A DNA stretch of 64,000 bases from Spirosoma endophyticum (GTDB taxonomy: Bacteria; Bacteroidota; Bacteroidia; Cytophagales; Spirosomataceae): positions 186,001 to 250,000 of the forward strand of contig NZ_FOLQ01000007.1 of NCBI RefSeq assembly GCF_900112365.1, in the 5' to 3' direction. The notes beneath the pieces are model-generated. The model saw nothing but the letters and a program-made list of their open reading frames with translations, searched no databases and was not told the origin of the DNA. Numbering within the stretch: the stretch's first letter is position 1; each line of letters opens with the position of its first letter. This document shows, piece after piece, positions 33,348-41,007 of this stretch. The position numbers and the translations under genes were made by a program.

Positions 33348-33355
33348 TATCTTTG
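33348..33355 (+). promoter_or_regulatory. Bacteroidota -7 element TATCTTTG, only 4 bases before the regulator ATG
   Basis: TATCTTTG fits TAnnTTTG. With only four bases between it and the ATG at 33360, the transcript would be leaderless or nearly so. Another TATCTTTG on the same strand at 33179-33186 would instead give a leader of about 170 bases. No clear -33 element accompanies either. Confidence 0.4.
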
Positions 33356-33359
33356 GTAT

Positions 33360-34772
33360 ATGCAAGACGCAAAACTTTTACTCGTTGACGATGATCCCGA
33401 CGTATTGCTGGCAGCCCGGCTGCTGCTTAAACGACACGTTAGTACGGTAGACATCGAAAAGAACCCCGAAAAACTTCCATTTCTGCTTAATAACAACCGC
33501 TATGATGCGATTGTGCTGGATATGAACTTTCAGCGCGATGTCAGCAGTGGACGGGAAGGATTCGCCTGGCTTGATCGTATTTTAGACATTGACCCAAAAG
33601 CACGGGTCGTATTGTTTACAGCCTATGGTGATGTGGAGATGGCCGTACGCGCCATCAAAGCTGGAGCCGTGGATTTTGTGCTGAAACCCTGGCAGAACGA
33701 TAAATTTTTAGATACCATTCGTGGCGCTGTCGAAGGTCGTAAAGATCGGTCTGGCGGTGCGGAAGGAGCGAGTTCGGTTTTAGGAAAAGAGTCGAACGGA
33801 AAAGAGCAATCCGATAAGAAATCAACCAAACAGACTAACATTATTGGCTCGGCCATGCGTCCTGTGCTCGACACGGTTGAGCAGGTAGCCCCAACCGATG
33901 CCAACGTATTGATTCTGGGCGAGAATGGCACTGGTAAAGACCTGATTGCGCGAGCTATTCACGATCAGTCGTTGCGAAAAGACAAGCCGTTTGTAAGTGT
34001 CGATGTAGGTGCCCTGACCGAAAGTCTGTTCGAAAGCGAATTGTTTGGCCATGTCAAAGGAGCTTTTACGGATGCTCGTGACGACCGTGCCGGCCGATTT
34101 GAGGAAGCCAATGGCGGAACAATCTTTCTGGATGAAATTGGTAACCTGACACCATCTCAACAAGCCCGACTGCTCACCGTTCTGCAACAGCGGCAGGTAA
34201 CGCGTGTTGGATCAAACAAAGCCCGTCCGGTGGATGTGCGATTAATTTGCGCCACCAACGCTGACCTCAACGAACGCGTTGCGGAACGGGCCTTCCGGCA
34301 GGATTTGCTGTATCGAATCAATACGATCGAACTGCATCTGCCGCCCCTGCGCGAACGTCCTTCCGATATTGCGCCGTTGGCTGAGTTTTTTCTGAAAAAA
34401 TATGCTAAACAGTACAACCGGTCGGTGTCGGGTCTTAGCCCGGCCTTGCTGGCTGAGATGAAGCAATACCGCTGGCCGGGAAATGTTCGGGAACTGCAAC
34501 ACGCTGTGGAACGGGCTATTATTCTGGCTCGGCCTGAACTGGCTAGACCGGAATTAGGTCAGGGAACGATGTTGCAACCAGAGAGTTTTGTCTTCAGGAA
34601 TGGTACGTCGGTAGCATCGCCCGTAAATGAAACGCTGCAGTTAGAAGATATGGAGCGGCAATTGATTCATCAGGCCATGCAAAAACACCGGGGCAGTATC
34701 ACCGACGTAGCGCGGGAGTTGGGTTTATCAAGGCAGGCGTTGTACCGGAGATTGGAGAAGTTTGGCTTATAA
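33360..34772 (+). CDS. NtrC-family sigma54-dependent response regulator
   Basis: A 470-residue regulator from ATG 33360 ([15 protein letters not shown]). The receiver domain has acidic residues at 10-12, phospho-acceptor Asp54 (IVLD) and Lys109 (FVLKPW). The AAA+ domain has Walker A GENGTGKD (187-194), Walker B GTIFLDEI (253-260) and the sigma54-contact loop as GAFTDA (234-239), a variant of GAFTGA. A Fis-type helix-turn-helix lies at the end (about 430-470, [13 protein letters not shown]). It should open sigma54 promoters when phosphorylated. The NtrY-like kinase at 37244 is the likely partner, and the palindromes at 5668, 10436 and 18517 are candidate binding sites (inference). The frame is open upstream to 33309, but the receiver begins at 33360. 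Confidence 0.93.
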   Translation: MQDAKLLLVDDDPDVLLAARLLLKRHVSTVDIEKNPEKLPFLLNNNRYDAIVLDMNFQRDVSSGREGFAWLDRILDIDPKARVVLFTAYGDVEMAVRAIKAGAVDFVLKPWQNDKFLDTIRGAVEGRKDRSGGAEGASSVLGKESNGKEQSDKKSTKQTNIIGSAMRPVLDTVEQVAPTDANVLILGENGTGKDLIARAIHDQSLRKDKPFVSVDVGALTESLFESELFGHVKGAFTDARDDRAGRFEEANGGTIFLDEIGNLTPSQQARLLTVLQQRQVTRVGSNKARPVDVRLICATNADLNERVAERAFRQDLLYRINTIELHLPPLRERPSDIAPLAEFFLKKYAKQYNRSVSGLSPALLAEMKQYRWPGNVRELQHAVERAIILARPELARPELGQGTMLQPESFVFRNGTSVASPVNETLQLEDMERQLIHQAMQKHRGSITDVARELGLSRQALYRRLEKFGL

Positions 34773-34791
34773 GTCTACGTCTAAGCAAAAC

Positions 34792-35282
34792 CTAGCTTAA
34801 CCGATCCAGCAAAAGTGTTAAAATCTGCTGTTGCGTTTTCTCTGCTTGAGCAAATTTTTGATTTACTTCCTGAAAGCCTTGCTGCATTTCCTGTCGTAAC
34901 TTAACCTGATCATCAGCAATAAGGTCTGTTTTTCTATGTAAGCTGGCCTGTCCTTCGGTAAGCGAATTGGTCTTGTTTGTAAGTCAGCTTGGCCTTGGGT
35001 TAGTAAATTAGTTTTGTTTCGTAGGTCGACTGTTATATTCCGTAAGTCGGCTTGTCCTTCGGCAAGTAAGTCAGTTTTACTCCCTAAGTTGACTTGTCCT
35101 TCGGCAAGTTGATTTACCTTAATCGTCAAATCCGTCACTCCTTTGGCCGCAAGCTCAGCATTAGCGTTGGTACGAAGGGCTACTTCAAGAATCTGCCCAT
35201 TCGATTCAATCAAGCGGTCAGTTTTTTGAGCTACGTCAGCTAATACGAGTTCGATTTGATCTAAACGTTTATCAGGTGTCAT
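34792..35282 (-). pseudogene. Coiled-coil repeat protein gene with a one-base deletion
   Basis: From ATG 35282 (MTPDKRLDQIELVL) the frame encodes a coiled coil with repeats of the type KTDLLAEGQADLRN, with units of about 14 residues (42 bp). At about 34978 a C is missing (TCTTGTTTGTAAGTC, where the neighbouring unit has TTTTGTTTCGTAGGTC). The literal frame leaves the repeat pattern there and stops at 34863. The shifted frame restores it: KTNSLTEGQASLHRKTDL, then QQQILTLLLDRLS with TAG at 34794-34792. The total of 491 bases is one short of 164 codons. An intact relative is encoded at 50561. Function unknown. Confidence 0.72.
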
Positions 35283-35366
35283 GCAGGTGGGTATATTTGA
35301 AGTAAATATGCGAATTGTTCTTTCTGAATGACAAAATCCAATCGTTAGGTTAGTTGAAAGCAAGCC

Positions 35367-36113
35367 TTAAACCACCTGCCCCAATTCGTTGGCGATGGCT
35401 TCTCTTGCTACCTGAAGAATCTCCTCCGGTGTGCGGCCAGTGGGTTCAATGCCGGGCAATACGTCCCACGACATGCGGGTAAAGGAGGTCAGTGGAAATA
35501 AGCCTTTTGGATTAAATCGACCCGTTCCCCGGATGGCAATGGGCACCACCAGCGCAGAGGGTGCCCGTTTGAGCAACGTAGCGACGCCACCTGTTACGAA
35601 CGGACGCATCTGATACGTAGCGGAACGCGTTCGGGTACCCTCCGGAAAAATCATGGCCGACAGATTCTGCTGCTGAATGAGCTTTCCCAATCGGGCAATC
35701 TCGACGATGGCCTGCTTGGGGTCTTTGCGATCAATAAGCGCGGCCCCACTTTTGCGCAGGTTATACGACACACCGGGTATTCCATGCGCCAGTTCTATTT
35801 TTGAGACAAATGTGGGCGTATAGCGACGAAGAAACCAGATGATCGGCGAGATGTCGAACATACTCTGGTGATTGGCTACGAAAATAATCGGCCGGTCGGT
35901 GGGCAGGTCCTGGTTATTTCGAAATTCAATGCTGCTTCCGGTCAAATACCAGCCGTAGGCAATGCTGGCGTTCATCCAGTCTACCGTTTTTTTGTGGGCG
36001 GGTCTACCAAACAAATTAAACGCAATAACCTGCATAACGTGATAAACACACAACACCAGGCCAAAGTAAATCAGGTAAATAATGCTCAATACGTAATCGA
36101 CTATTTTTTTCAT
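35367..36113 (-). CDS. plsC: 1-acyl-sn-glycerol-3-phosphate acyltransferase (PlsC type)
   Basis: A 248-residue membrane-bound acyltransferase from ATG 36113 (MKKIVDYVLSIIYLIYFGLV); the 10 extra residues open back to 36143 look untranslated. The N-terminal membrane segment (about 5-32) is followed by the catalytic NHQSMFD (His82, Asp87) and the substrate motif FPEGTRT (156-162), both complete. It acylates lysophosphatidic acid at position 2 to give phosphatidic acid in phospholipid synthesis. It is divergent from the acyl-ACP desaturase gene, so membrane lipid genes flank the two-component genes. Confidence 0.88.
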   Translation of the reverse strand: MKKIVDYVLSIIYLIYFGLVLCVYHVMQVIAFNLFGRPAHKKTVDWMNASIAYGWYLTGSSIEFRNNQDLPTDRPIIFVANHQSMFDISPIIWFLRRYTPTFVSKIELAHGIPGVSYNLRKSGAALIDRKDPKQAIVEIARLGKLIQQQNLSAMIFPEGTRTRSATYQMRPFVTGGVATLLKRAPSALVVPIAIRGTGRFNPKGLFPLTSFTRMSWDVLPGIEPTGRTPEEILQVAREAIANELGQVV

Positions 36114-36294
36114 ATAAAGGAGGTTACCCCAATTCTGCCACAAAATTAGCGATCACCTGATTTTTATCAGACAGAAAAACACAAGTCGAAATAATTCAAT
36201 CGGTTATATTGTCGAACTTTGTAGAAAGTTAGATTTATTGTTCATTTTCAGGGTTGAGTATTACATGATCTTATCAGGCACGCGTTTGGATGTT

Positions 36295-37242
36295 ATGCGA
36301 TTCGTCGGTGAAAAAATCGACGCTTCCATGGAAGAATTTCTGAAACCTATTGAGACAAACTGGCAACCGACCGATTTTTTGCCCGATACAACGAAGGAAA
36401 CCTTTCTGGAGGAAGTTAAACTGCTTCGCGAAAGTACGCGTGAGCTTTCCTACGATTACGTAGCGGTGTTGGTGGGCGATACAATTACAGAAGAGGCCCT
36501 CCCGACTTACGAGTCGTGGCTGATGGATATGGAGGGCGTTACGCAGGGTGACCCACACGGCTGGACCCGCTGGATTCGGAGCTGGACCGCCGAGGAGAAT
36601 CGCCACGGTGATCTGCTCAATAAGTTTCTGTATCTGTCGGGGCGGGTTAATATGCGGGCTATGGAAGTATCCACGCAATACCTCATTGCCGATGGTTTCG
36701 ACATCGGCACGGGCAGAGATCCCTACCGTAATTTTATTTATACATCGTTTCAGGAGCTGGCTACCAACGTATCGCACCGTCGAACAGCCACACTGGCCAA
36801 ACAGGCAGGCTGCACCCAACTGTCTAAAATCTGTGGCGTCATTGCCTCCGATGAAATGCGTCATGCGAAAGCCTACAAATCATTTGTCAGTCAGATTTTA
36901 GAGGTCGATCCCTCCGAGATGGTACTGGCTTTCGAAGATATGATGCGCAAGAAAATTGTGATGCCGGCTCACTTCTTACGCGAAACCGGCGTTAAAATTG
37001 GACAGACATTCAGTCATTTTTCCGATGCGGCTCAACGGTTAGGTGTCTACACAACTCAGGACTACATCGACATTGCCGAATCGTTGCTCGTTGACTGGAA
37101 CATTGGCGCTATTACGGATCTTAACGATGCAGGGCAGCGTGCCCGCGACTATCTGATGGCATTGCCCACTCGTTTGCGTCGGGTAGCTGAACGTACCAAA
37201 GTGCCTACGCTTGAGTATCCATTTAGTTGGATAGCCTCGTAG
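36295..37242 (+). CDS. Acyl-ACP desaturase (ferritin-like di-iron, FA_desaturase_2)
   Basis: About 315 residues from ATG 36295 (MRFVGEKIDASMEEFLK); an ATG at 36265 and a TTG at 36238 are in frame. The di-iron ligands are visible as EENRHGD and DEMRHAKAYK with additional glutamates (SFQELATNVSH). The RWIRSWTAEENRHG and YRNFIYTSFQELATN blocks are characteristic of soluble acyl-[ACP] desaturases, which introduce a cis double bond into saturated acyl-ACP using O2. The histidine kinase gene starts one base after its stop codon, so the two are almost surely cotranscribed. That places membrane fluidity and sensing in one operon (inference). Confidence 0.9.
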   Translation: MRFVGEKIDASMEEFLKPIETNWQPTDFLPDTTKETFLEEVKLLRESTRELSYDYVAVLVGDTITEEALPTYESWLMDMEGVTQGDPHGWTRWIRSWTAEENRHGDLLNKFLYLSGRVNMRAMEVSTQYLIADGFDIGTGRDPYRNFIYTSFQELATNVSHRRTATLAKQAGCTQLSKICGVIASDEMRHAKAYKSFVSQILEVDPSEMVLAFEDMMRKKIVMPAHFLRETGVKIGQTFSHFSDAAQRLGVYTTQDYIDIAESLLVDWNIGAITDLNDAGQRARDYLMALPTRLRRVAERTKVPTLEYPFSWIAS

Positions 37243-37243
37243 C

Positions 37244-38605
37244 ATGAATCGGTTCGCAATCGGTATTGGCTGGCGTATTGTAGCTATCGTCGTTTTAACC
37301 AGCGCGATAACCTACATATACCTTCAGGGCATTAATGGCCTGATGCTCTTTCCTTTGCTGAGTGCTGAATTATTTTTAACCATTAACCTTTACCAGTTCG
37401 TTACCAGCCTGAATCGCAAATTAACGCGGTTTCTGGAGTCAGTACGTTATTCCGATTTTGCAGTTGCCTTTCGTGCCGATAGCGATCTTGGCCCGTCGTT
37501 TAATGGATTAAATGACCAGTTCAACGAAGTGCTGGATGCGTTTCGGCAGGCGCGTGCCGAGAAAGAAGCTAACCTGCACTACGTTAATACAATTGTGCAG
37601 CACGTTAGCGTAGGACTACTCACGTTCGATGCATCCGGGCAGGTGGAGCTGGTCAACCAAACGGCACTGCGCTTATTGGGCATTTATCGGATACGTACCC
37701 TCAATGATCTCAACAGTACGCACCCTGAACTGGCGGGTTTACTTCGGGCCGCCACGCTTGCGCCAACACCGGTTTCTTACCAGACCGGCACCGATGGCGA
37801 GCTATCGGTGCGGTGTACGGCGGTGCGGCTGAGAGGCCGATTGATTACGGTCGCTTCGATGCAGAATATCCGTTCCGAATTGCAGCAGCGGGAACTTGAC
37901 GCGTGGCAAAATCTGACCAAAGTGTTGCGTCACGAAATCATGAACTCGATTACGCCGATCGTGTCGCTGGCGGGCACGATGCGCGATATTGTCGAAACAG
38001 ATCTGCTTCCGTTATCATCGCCCGAAAGTTCGCTCAACATGCCGTCGTTCGTGGCTGAGTCGATCAATGATCTGCGCGACGCCCTGACGACTATTGAGCA
38101 ACGGGGTGCCGGAGTGATGCAATTTGTTGATGCCTATCGCCATTTTACGACCATTCCCCAGCCAGTTTTTTCCGACGTGTCGGTTGAGCAATTGTTACGT
38201 AACGTAGTGCAACTGGTTCAGCCGGATGCGCAAAAACAAAAGGAACAGATTGCCGTAACAGTTTCGTCGCCAAATCTGGCCATTCGGGCCGATGCCGCTC
38301 AGATTGAGATGGTGCTAATCAACCTGCTCAAAAATGCGGTAGAAAGTCTGGGCAAAAACGTCACGCCGATGATTCACCTTGACGCGGAGGCTGCCGGTCC
38401 GCGCGTACTTATCCGCGTGACCGATAATGGTCCGGGTATTGAACCAGAAGCGCTGGAACAGATTTTCATTCCCTTCTATACGACCAAGAAAACCGGGTCG
38501 GGCATTGGGCTGAGTTTATCGCGGCAGATTATGCAGCTCCACAATGGCCAGCTCACGGCCGAATCCACACCGGGTGAAGGCAGTACGTTTAGCATGGTGT
38601 TCTGA
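37244..38605 (+). CDS. NtrY-like sensor histidine kinase
   Basis: A 453-residue kinase with two membrane segments (about 10-28 and 32-52) and almost no periplasmic loop, so the signal is probably in or near the membrane. A HAMP-like linker (about 55-110) leads to a PAS-type domain (about 113-215), a HisKA dimerisation domain with KVLRHEIMNS (His230), and an ATPase domain with NLLKNAVES, DNGPGIE and GSGIGLSL. All catalytic boxes are intact. It is translationally close to the acyl-ACP desaturase. The NtrC-family regulator at 33360 is the likely partner although three genes lie between. Confidence 0.92.
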   Translation: MNRFAIGIGWRIVAIVVLTSAITYIYLQGINGLMLFPLLSAELFLTINLYQFVTSLNRKLTRFLESVRYSDFAVAFRADSDLGPSFNGLNDQFNEVLDAFRQARAEKEANLHYVNTIVQHVSVGLLTFDASGQVELVNQTALRLLGIYRIRTLNDLNSTHPELAGLLRAATLAPTPVSYQTGTDGELSVRCTAVRLRGRLITVASMQNIRSELQQRELDAWQNLTKVLRHEIMNSITPIVSLAGTMRDIVETDLLPLSSPESSLNMPSFVAESINDLRDALTTIEQRGAGVMQFVDAYRHFTTIPQPVFSDVSVEQLLRNVVQLVQPDAQKQKEQIAVTVSSPNLAIRADAAQIEMVLINLLKNAVESLGKNVTPMIHLDAEAAGPRVLIRVTDNGPGIEPEALEQIFIPFYTTKKTGSGIGLSLSRQIMQLHNGQLTAESTPGEGSTFSMVF

Positions 38606-38646
38606 TTTCTTCGGGAGCAATGTGATATACACCACTCCCGAAGAAA
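38606..38646. terminator. Bidirectional hairpin between the kinase and cysteine synthase genes
   Basis: TTTCTTCGGGAG (38606-38617) and CTCCCGAAGAAA (38635-38646) form a perfect 12-bp stem between two convergent genes, with A/T runs at both ends. Confidence 0.8.
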
Positions 38647-39714
38647 CTAAAAAACACCTGGTCGGCCCAGTGATAAACGACTTATCGGCCGATAATCCAG
38701 GAAGTCAATATCGGGTGCTACGTAGCCCGGCTTAATAGGTTCTTCCTTCACTAAATCGGTGCTCAGGTATTTCTTGTTACTATCGCACAGGATGGTCACG
38801 ACGCGGGCGTCTGGCCCCAGTTCGTTCTGGAGATTGATGGCACCAACCAGGTTTGCTCCTGACGAAATACCCACGGCAATACCCAGTTGCAGGGCTAATT
38901 TCTGAGCGACCAGAATCGAATCGCCATCGCTGGCCTGGACTACGTGGTCCAGCTCATTCAGTTTGAGAATATCCGGGATAAATTCGTCAAAAAGGCCCTG
39001 AATGCGATGCGAACCCGTTTTGTGACCGACTGATAGCGTTGGTGATTCGGCGGGTTCGAGCGGGTGAATGCGAATATCGGGTTTGCGCGATTTAAGATAA
39101 CGCCCCACACCCATGACCGTTCCGCCCGTGCCAACACCCGCTACGAAGGCATCAGGTGTAACGTCTACGCTCTGGAGTTGCAGCCAGATTTCCTTACCTG
39201 TGGTCAGTCGGTGGGATTCGGCGTTGTATTTATTGGCAAACTGCCGCGGTAGAAATACGTGTGGATCGGAGGCCGCCAGATCTTCCGATCGCCGAATAGC
39301 TCCCATGAAACCACCTTCTTCCTTTGTAAACAGAACAATATCGGCCCCCAGACTGCGAATGATGTCGATACGTTCCTGGCTAATGCCCGCTGGCATGATA
39401 ATCGTGACGGGGTGACCTAATGCGCGGCCTACAGCCGAAAAAGCAATACCCGAACTACCGCTGGTGGCTTCTACGATACGGTCGCCGGGTTGGATATTGC
39501 CTTCCCGATAGGCCTGATGAAGCACGTGCAGCGCCATTCGGTCTTTCATACTGCCCGTTAGGTTGTAGTGTTCGCACTTGACGTAAAGCGAACGCGCTTG
39601 GCCCTGATAGGTGTAGAACAGTTCCAGCATGGGCGTATTGCCGACCAGATGCCAGAGGTGTTCAAACTTTTCCTGAATGGCCGGTTTGATAGCGGTTTCG
39701 ATAGATGAAGTCAT
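38647..39714 (-). CDS. PLP-dependent cysteine synthase family protein
   Basis: A 355-residue fold-type II enzyme. The PLP lysine is Lys57 in TGSMKDRM, and the substrate loop is EATSGSSGIA, where classical CysK/CysM have TSGNTGI. The phosphate-binding loop is GVGTGGTVMGVGRYL, and Ser in GISSGANL would hold the pyridine nitrogen. The enzyme may condense O-acetylserine or O-phosphoserine with sulfide or another nucleophile. The S-for-N change in the substrate loop and the GSHRIQG stretch mean that a special beta-replacement reaction is as likely as plain cysteine synthesis. It stands alone between two hairpins. Confidence 0.85.
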   Translation of the reverse strand: MTSSIETAIKPAIQEKFEHLWHLVGNTPMLELFYTYQGQARSLYVKCEHYNLTGSMKDRMALHVLHQAYREGNIQPGDRIVEATSGSSGIAFSAVGRALGHPVTIIMPAGISQERIDIIRSLGADIVLFTKEEGGFMGAIRRSEDLAASDPHVFLPRQFANKYNAESHRLTTGKEIWLQLQSVDVTPDAFVAGVGTGGTVMGVGRYLKSRKPDIRIHPLEPAESPTLSVGHKTGSHRIQGLFDEFIPDILKLNELDHVVQASDGDSILVAQKLALQLGIAVGISSGANLVGAINLQNELGPDARVVTILCDSNKKYLSTDLVKEEPIKPGYVAPDIDFLDYRPISRLSLGRPGVF

Positions 39715-39732
39715 AGAGATGGATAAAAAACT

Positions 39733-39761
39733 ACCCGCAAAGAGAAACCAGCTTTGCGGGT
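39733..39761 (-). terminator. Hairpin terminator of the TlpA-like gene
   Basis: ACCCGCAAAG and CTTTGCGGGT form a 10-bp stem. On the minus strand it is followed by AGTTTTTTATCC, a T-rich tail, 35 bp after the stop of the gene at 39796. Confidence 0.8.
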
Positions 39762-39795
39762 GAAAAAATAAATATATAGTTCAGCGTGATTATTG

Positions 39796-40899
39796 TCAGG
39801 GTTTGGCCGTTAGAAGTTCTTCCAGTTTTTTGCCCAGAGCCTCACCCCGGATATCTTTGGCTACAATCTTACCGTCAGGAGAAATCAGGAAATTTTGGGG
39901 AATTGACCGAACGGCATATTGCTTCGCTACGTCGTTTTCCCAGAATTTTAGGTCCGATACCTGCGTCCAGTCCAATCCATCTTTGTGAATGGCTTTCAGC
40001 CAGGCTTCTTTGGCGTTGGGACGATCGAGGGAAACACCCAGTACGGTAAAGTTTCTGTCTTTATACTGATGGAAATTTTTGACTACGTTGGGGTTTTCCT
40101 GTCGGCAGGGACCGCACCAACTTGCCCAGAAATCGATCAGTACGTATTTGCCCCGGAAACTGCTCAGGGAGATGGCTTTTCCTACGGTGTCGGCCTGCGT
40201 AAACTCAGGGGCAATAGCGCCAATCGATGTGGCCTTGATACCGGCCAGCAACTGGGCGTATTCTTTTCCGGCTTCGCTGTTTTTTACAGGAGCAGACAGG
40301 CCATTAAACAGCGGTTCTACCTCGGCATATTTTGGTGCGTAATCGTACTGTTGCAGGGCATCCAGACTAACCAGACTGTTGGGTGTTTCTTTTATGAATT
40401 GAGCCCGGATTTTCTTTTGTTCAGCTAAAATAACCTCGTACCGTTTGTCAAGACTTTCCTTAAACTCCTTTTCCTCTTTTTGCGCTGGCGTGGCAGCCCT
40501 GGCGTCTTTCGACAATTGGGCTAATTTTTCCTTGGCCGGTTTGAGTAGGTTGGTCAACCGCTGATTTTCATTATTTAAAGGCGTCCCTCCAAGGATTGCA
40601 TCTTTCAGTGAAGCAGGGCTGGTTACCGTAATTGTGCCCTGTTCCAGATAGACAGGCACATACGAATTATCGACAAATAACCCTACCGATCTTGGTTCGT
40701 CAATCTTTCCCTTGAACGAAAATGTCCCGTTCTGAATCTGAGCTGAGTCCGTTTTTACAAGGCTGCCTACTCGATAACGAAGGTATGCCTTAGCGGGCGA
40801 TTTAACTCCGGTCAGTTTCCCGTTGATCGTGTAAGTGCCTCCCTGCGCCCAGAGCAGTGTAGGGCTTAGTAGCAATGCGATGACTAAGAAAGGCTTCAT
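39796..40899 (-). CDS. TlpA/ResA-type thiol-disulfide oxidoreductase with DUF4369-like N-terminus
   Basis: A 367-residue secreted protein: signal peptide (1-19, ending LLWAQG), a beta-rich DUF4369-like domain (about 22-105, with GKLTGVKSPAKAYLRYR), a charged helical linker (about 110-225), and a thioredoxin-fold domain (about 227-367) with active site WCGPC (Cys262, Cys265) and the cis-Pro in SIPQNF. Bacteroidota of this type use such proteins to reduce or exchange periplasmic disulfides, for example in cytochrome c maturation. A cytochrome c gene lies just upstream on the same strand (41008-43017), which fits that role (inference). Confidence 0.9.
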   Translation of the reverse strand: MKPFLVIALLLSPTLLWAQGGTYTINGKLTGVKSPAKAYLRYRVGSLVKTDSAQIQNGTFSFKGKIDEPRSVGLFVDNSYVPVYLEQGTITVTSPASLKDAILGGTPLNNENQRLTNLLKPAKEKLAQLSKDARAATPAQKEEKEFKESLDKRYEVILAEQKKIRAQFIKETPNSLVSLDALQQYDYAPKYAEVEPLFNGLSAPVKNSEAGKEYAQLLAGIKATSIGAIAPEFTQADTVGKAISLSSFRGKYVLIDFWASWCGPCRQENPNVVKNFHQYKDRNFTVLGVSLDRPNAKEAWLKAIHKDGLDWTQVSDLKFWENDVAKQYAVRSIPQNFLISPDGKIVAKDIRGEALGKKLEELLTAKP

Positions 40900-41007
40900 A
40901 AGGTCGTTTCGTTTATTAATTGCAAAGCATAAAAATAGCTGAAAGTTGTCACTTCCAGCTATGTAAGCAGACTGCCTTTTATTGGTTATCCGAGTTGTTC
41001 CCTATCC

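Noticed and set aside
34900..35110. CRISPR-like array, because of the regular 42-bp repeats
   Set aside because: The repeats are contiguous, in a coding frame and without spacers. They encode a coiled coil.
36274..36864. 196-codon open frame antisense to the acyl-ACP desaturase
   Set aside because: The desaturase motifs on the plus strand are complete. The antisense product shows no recognisable domain.
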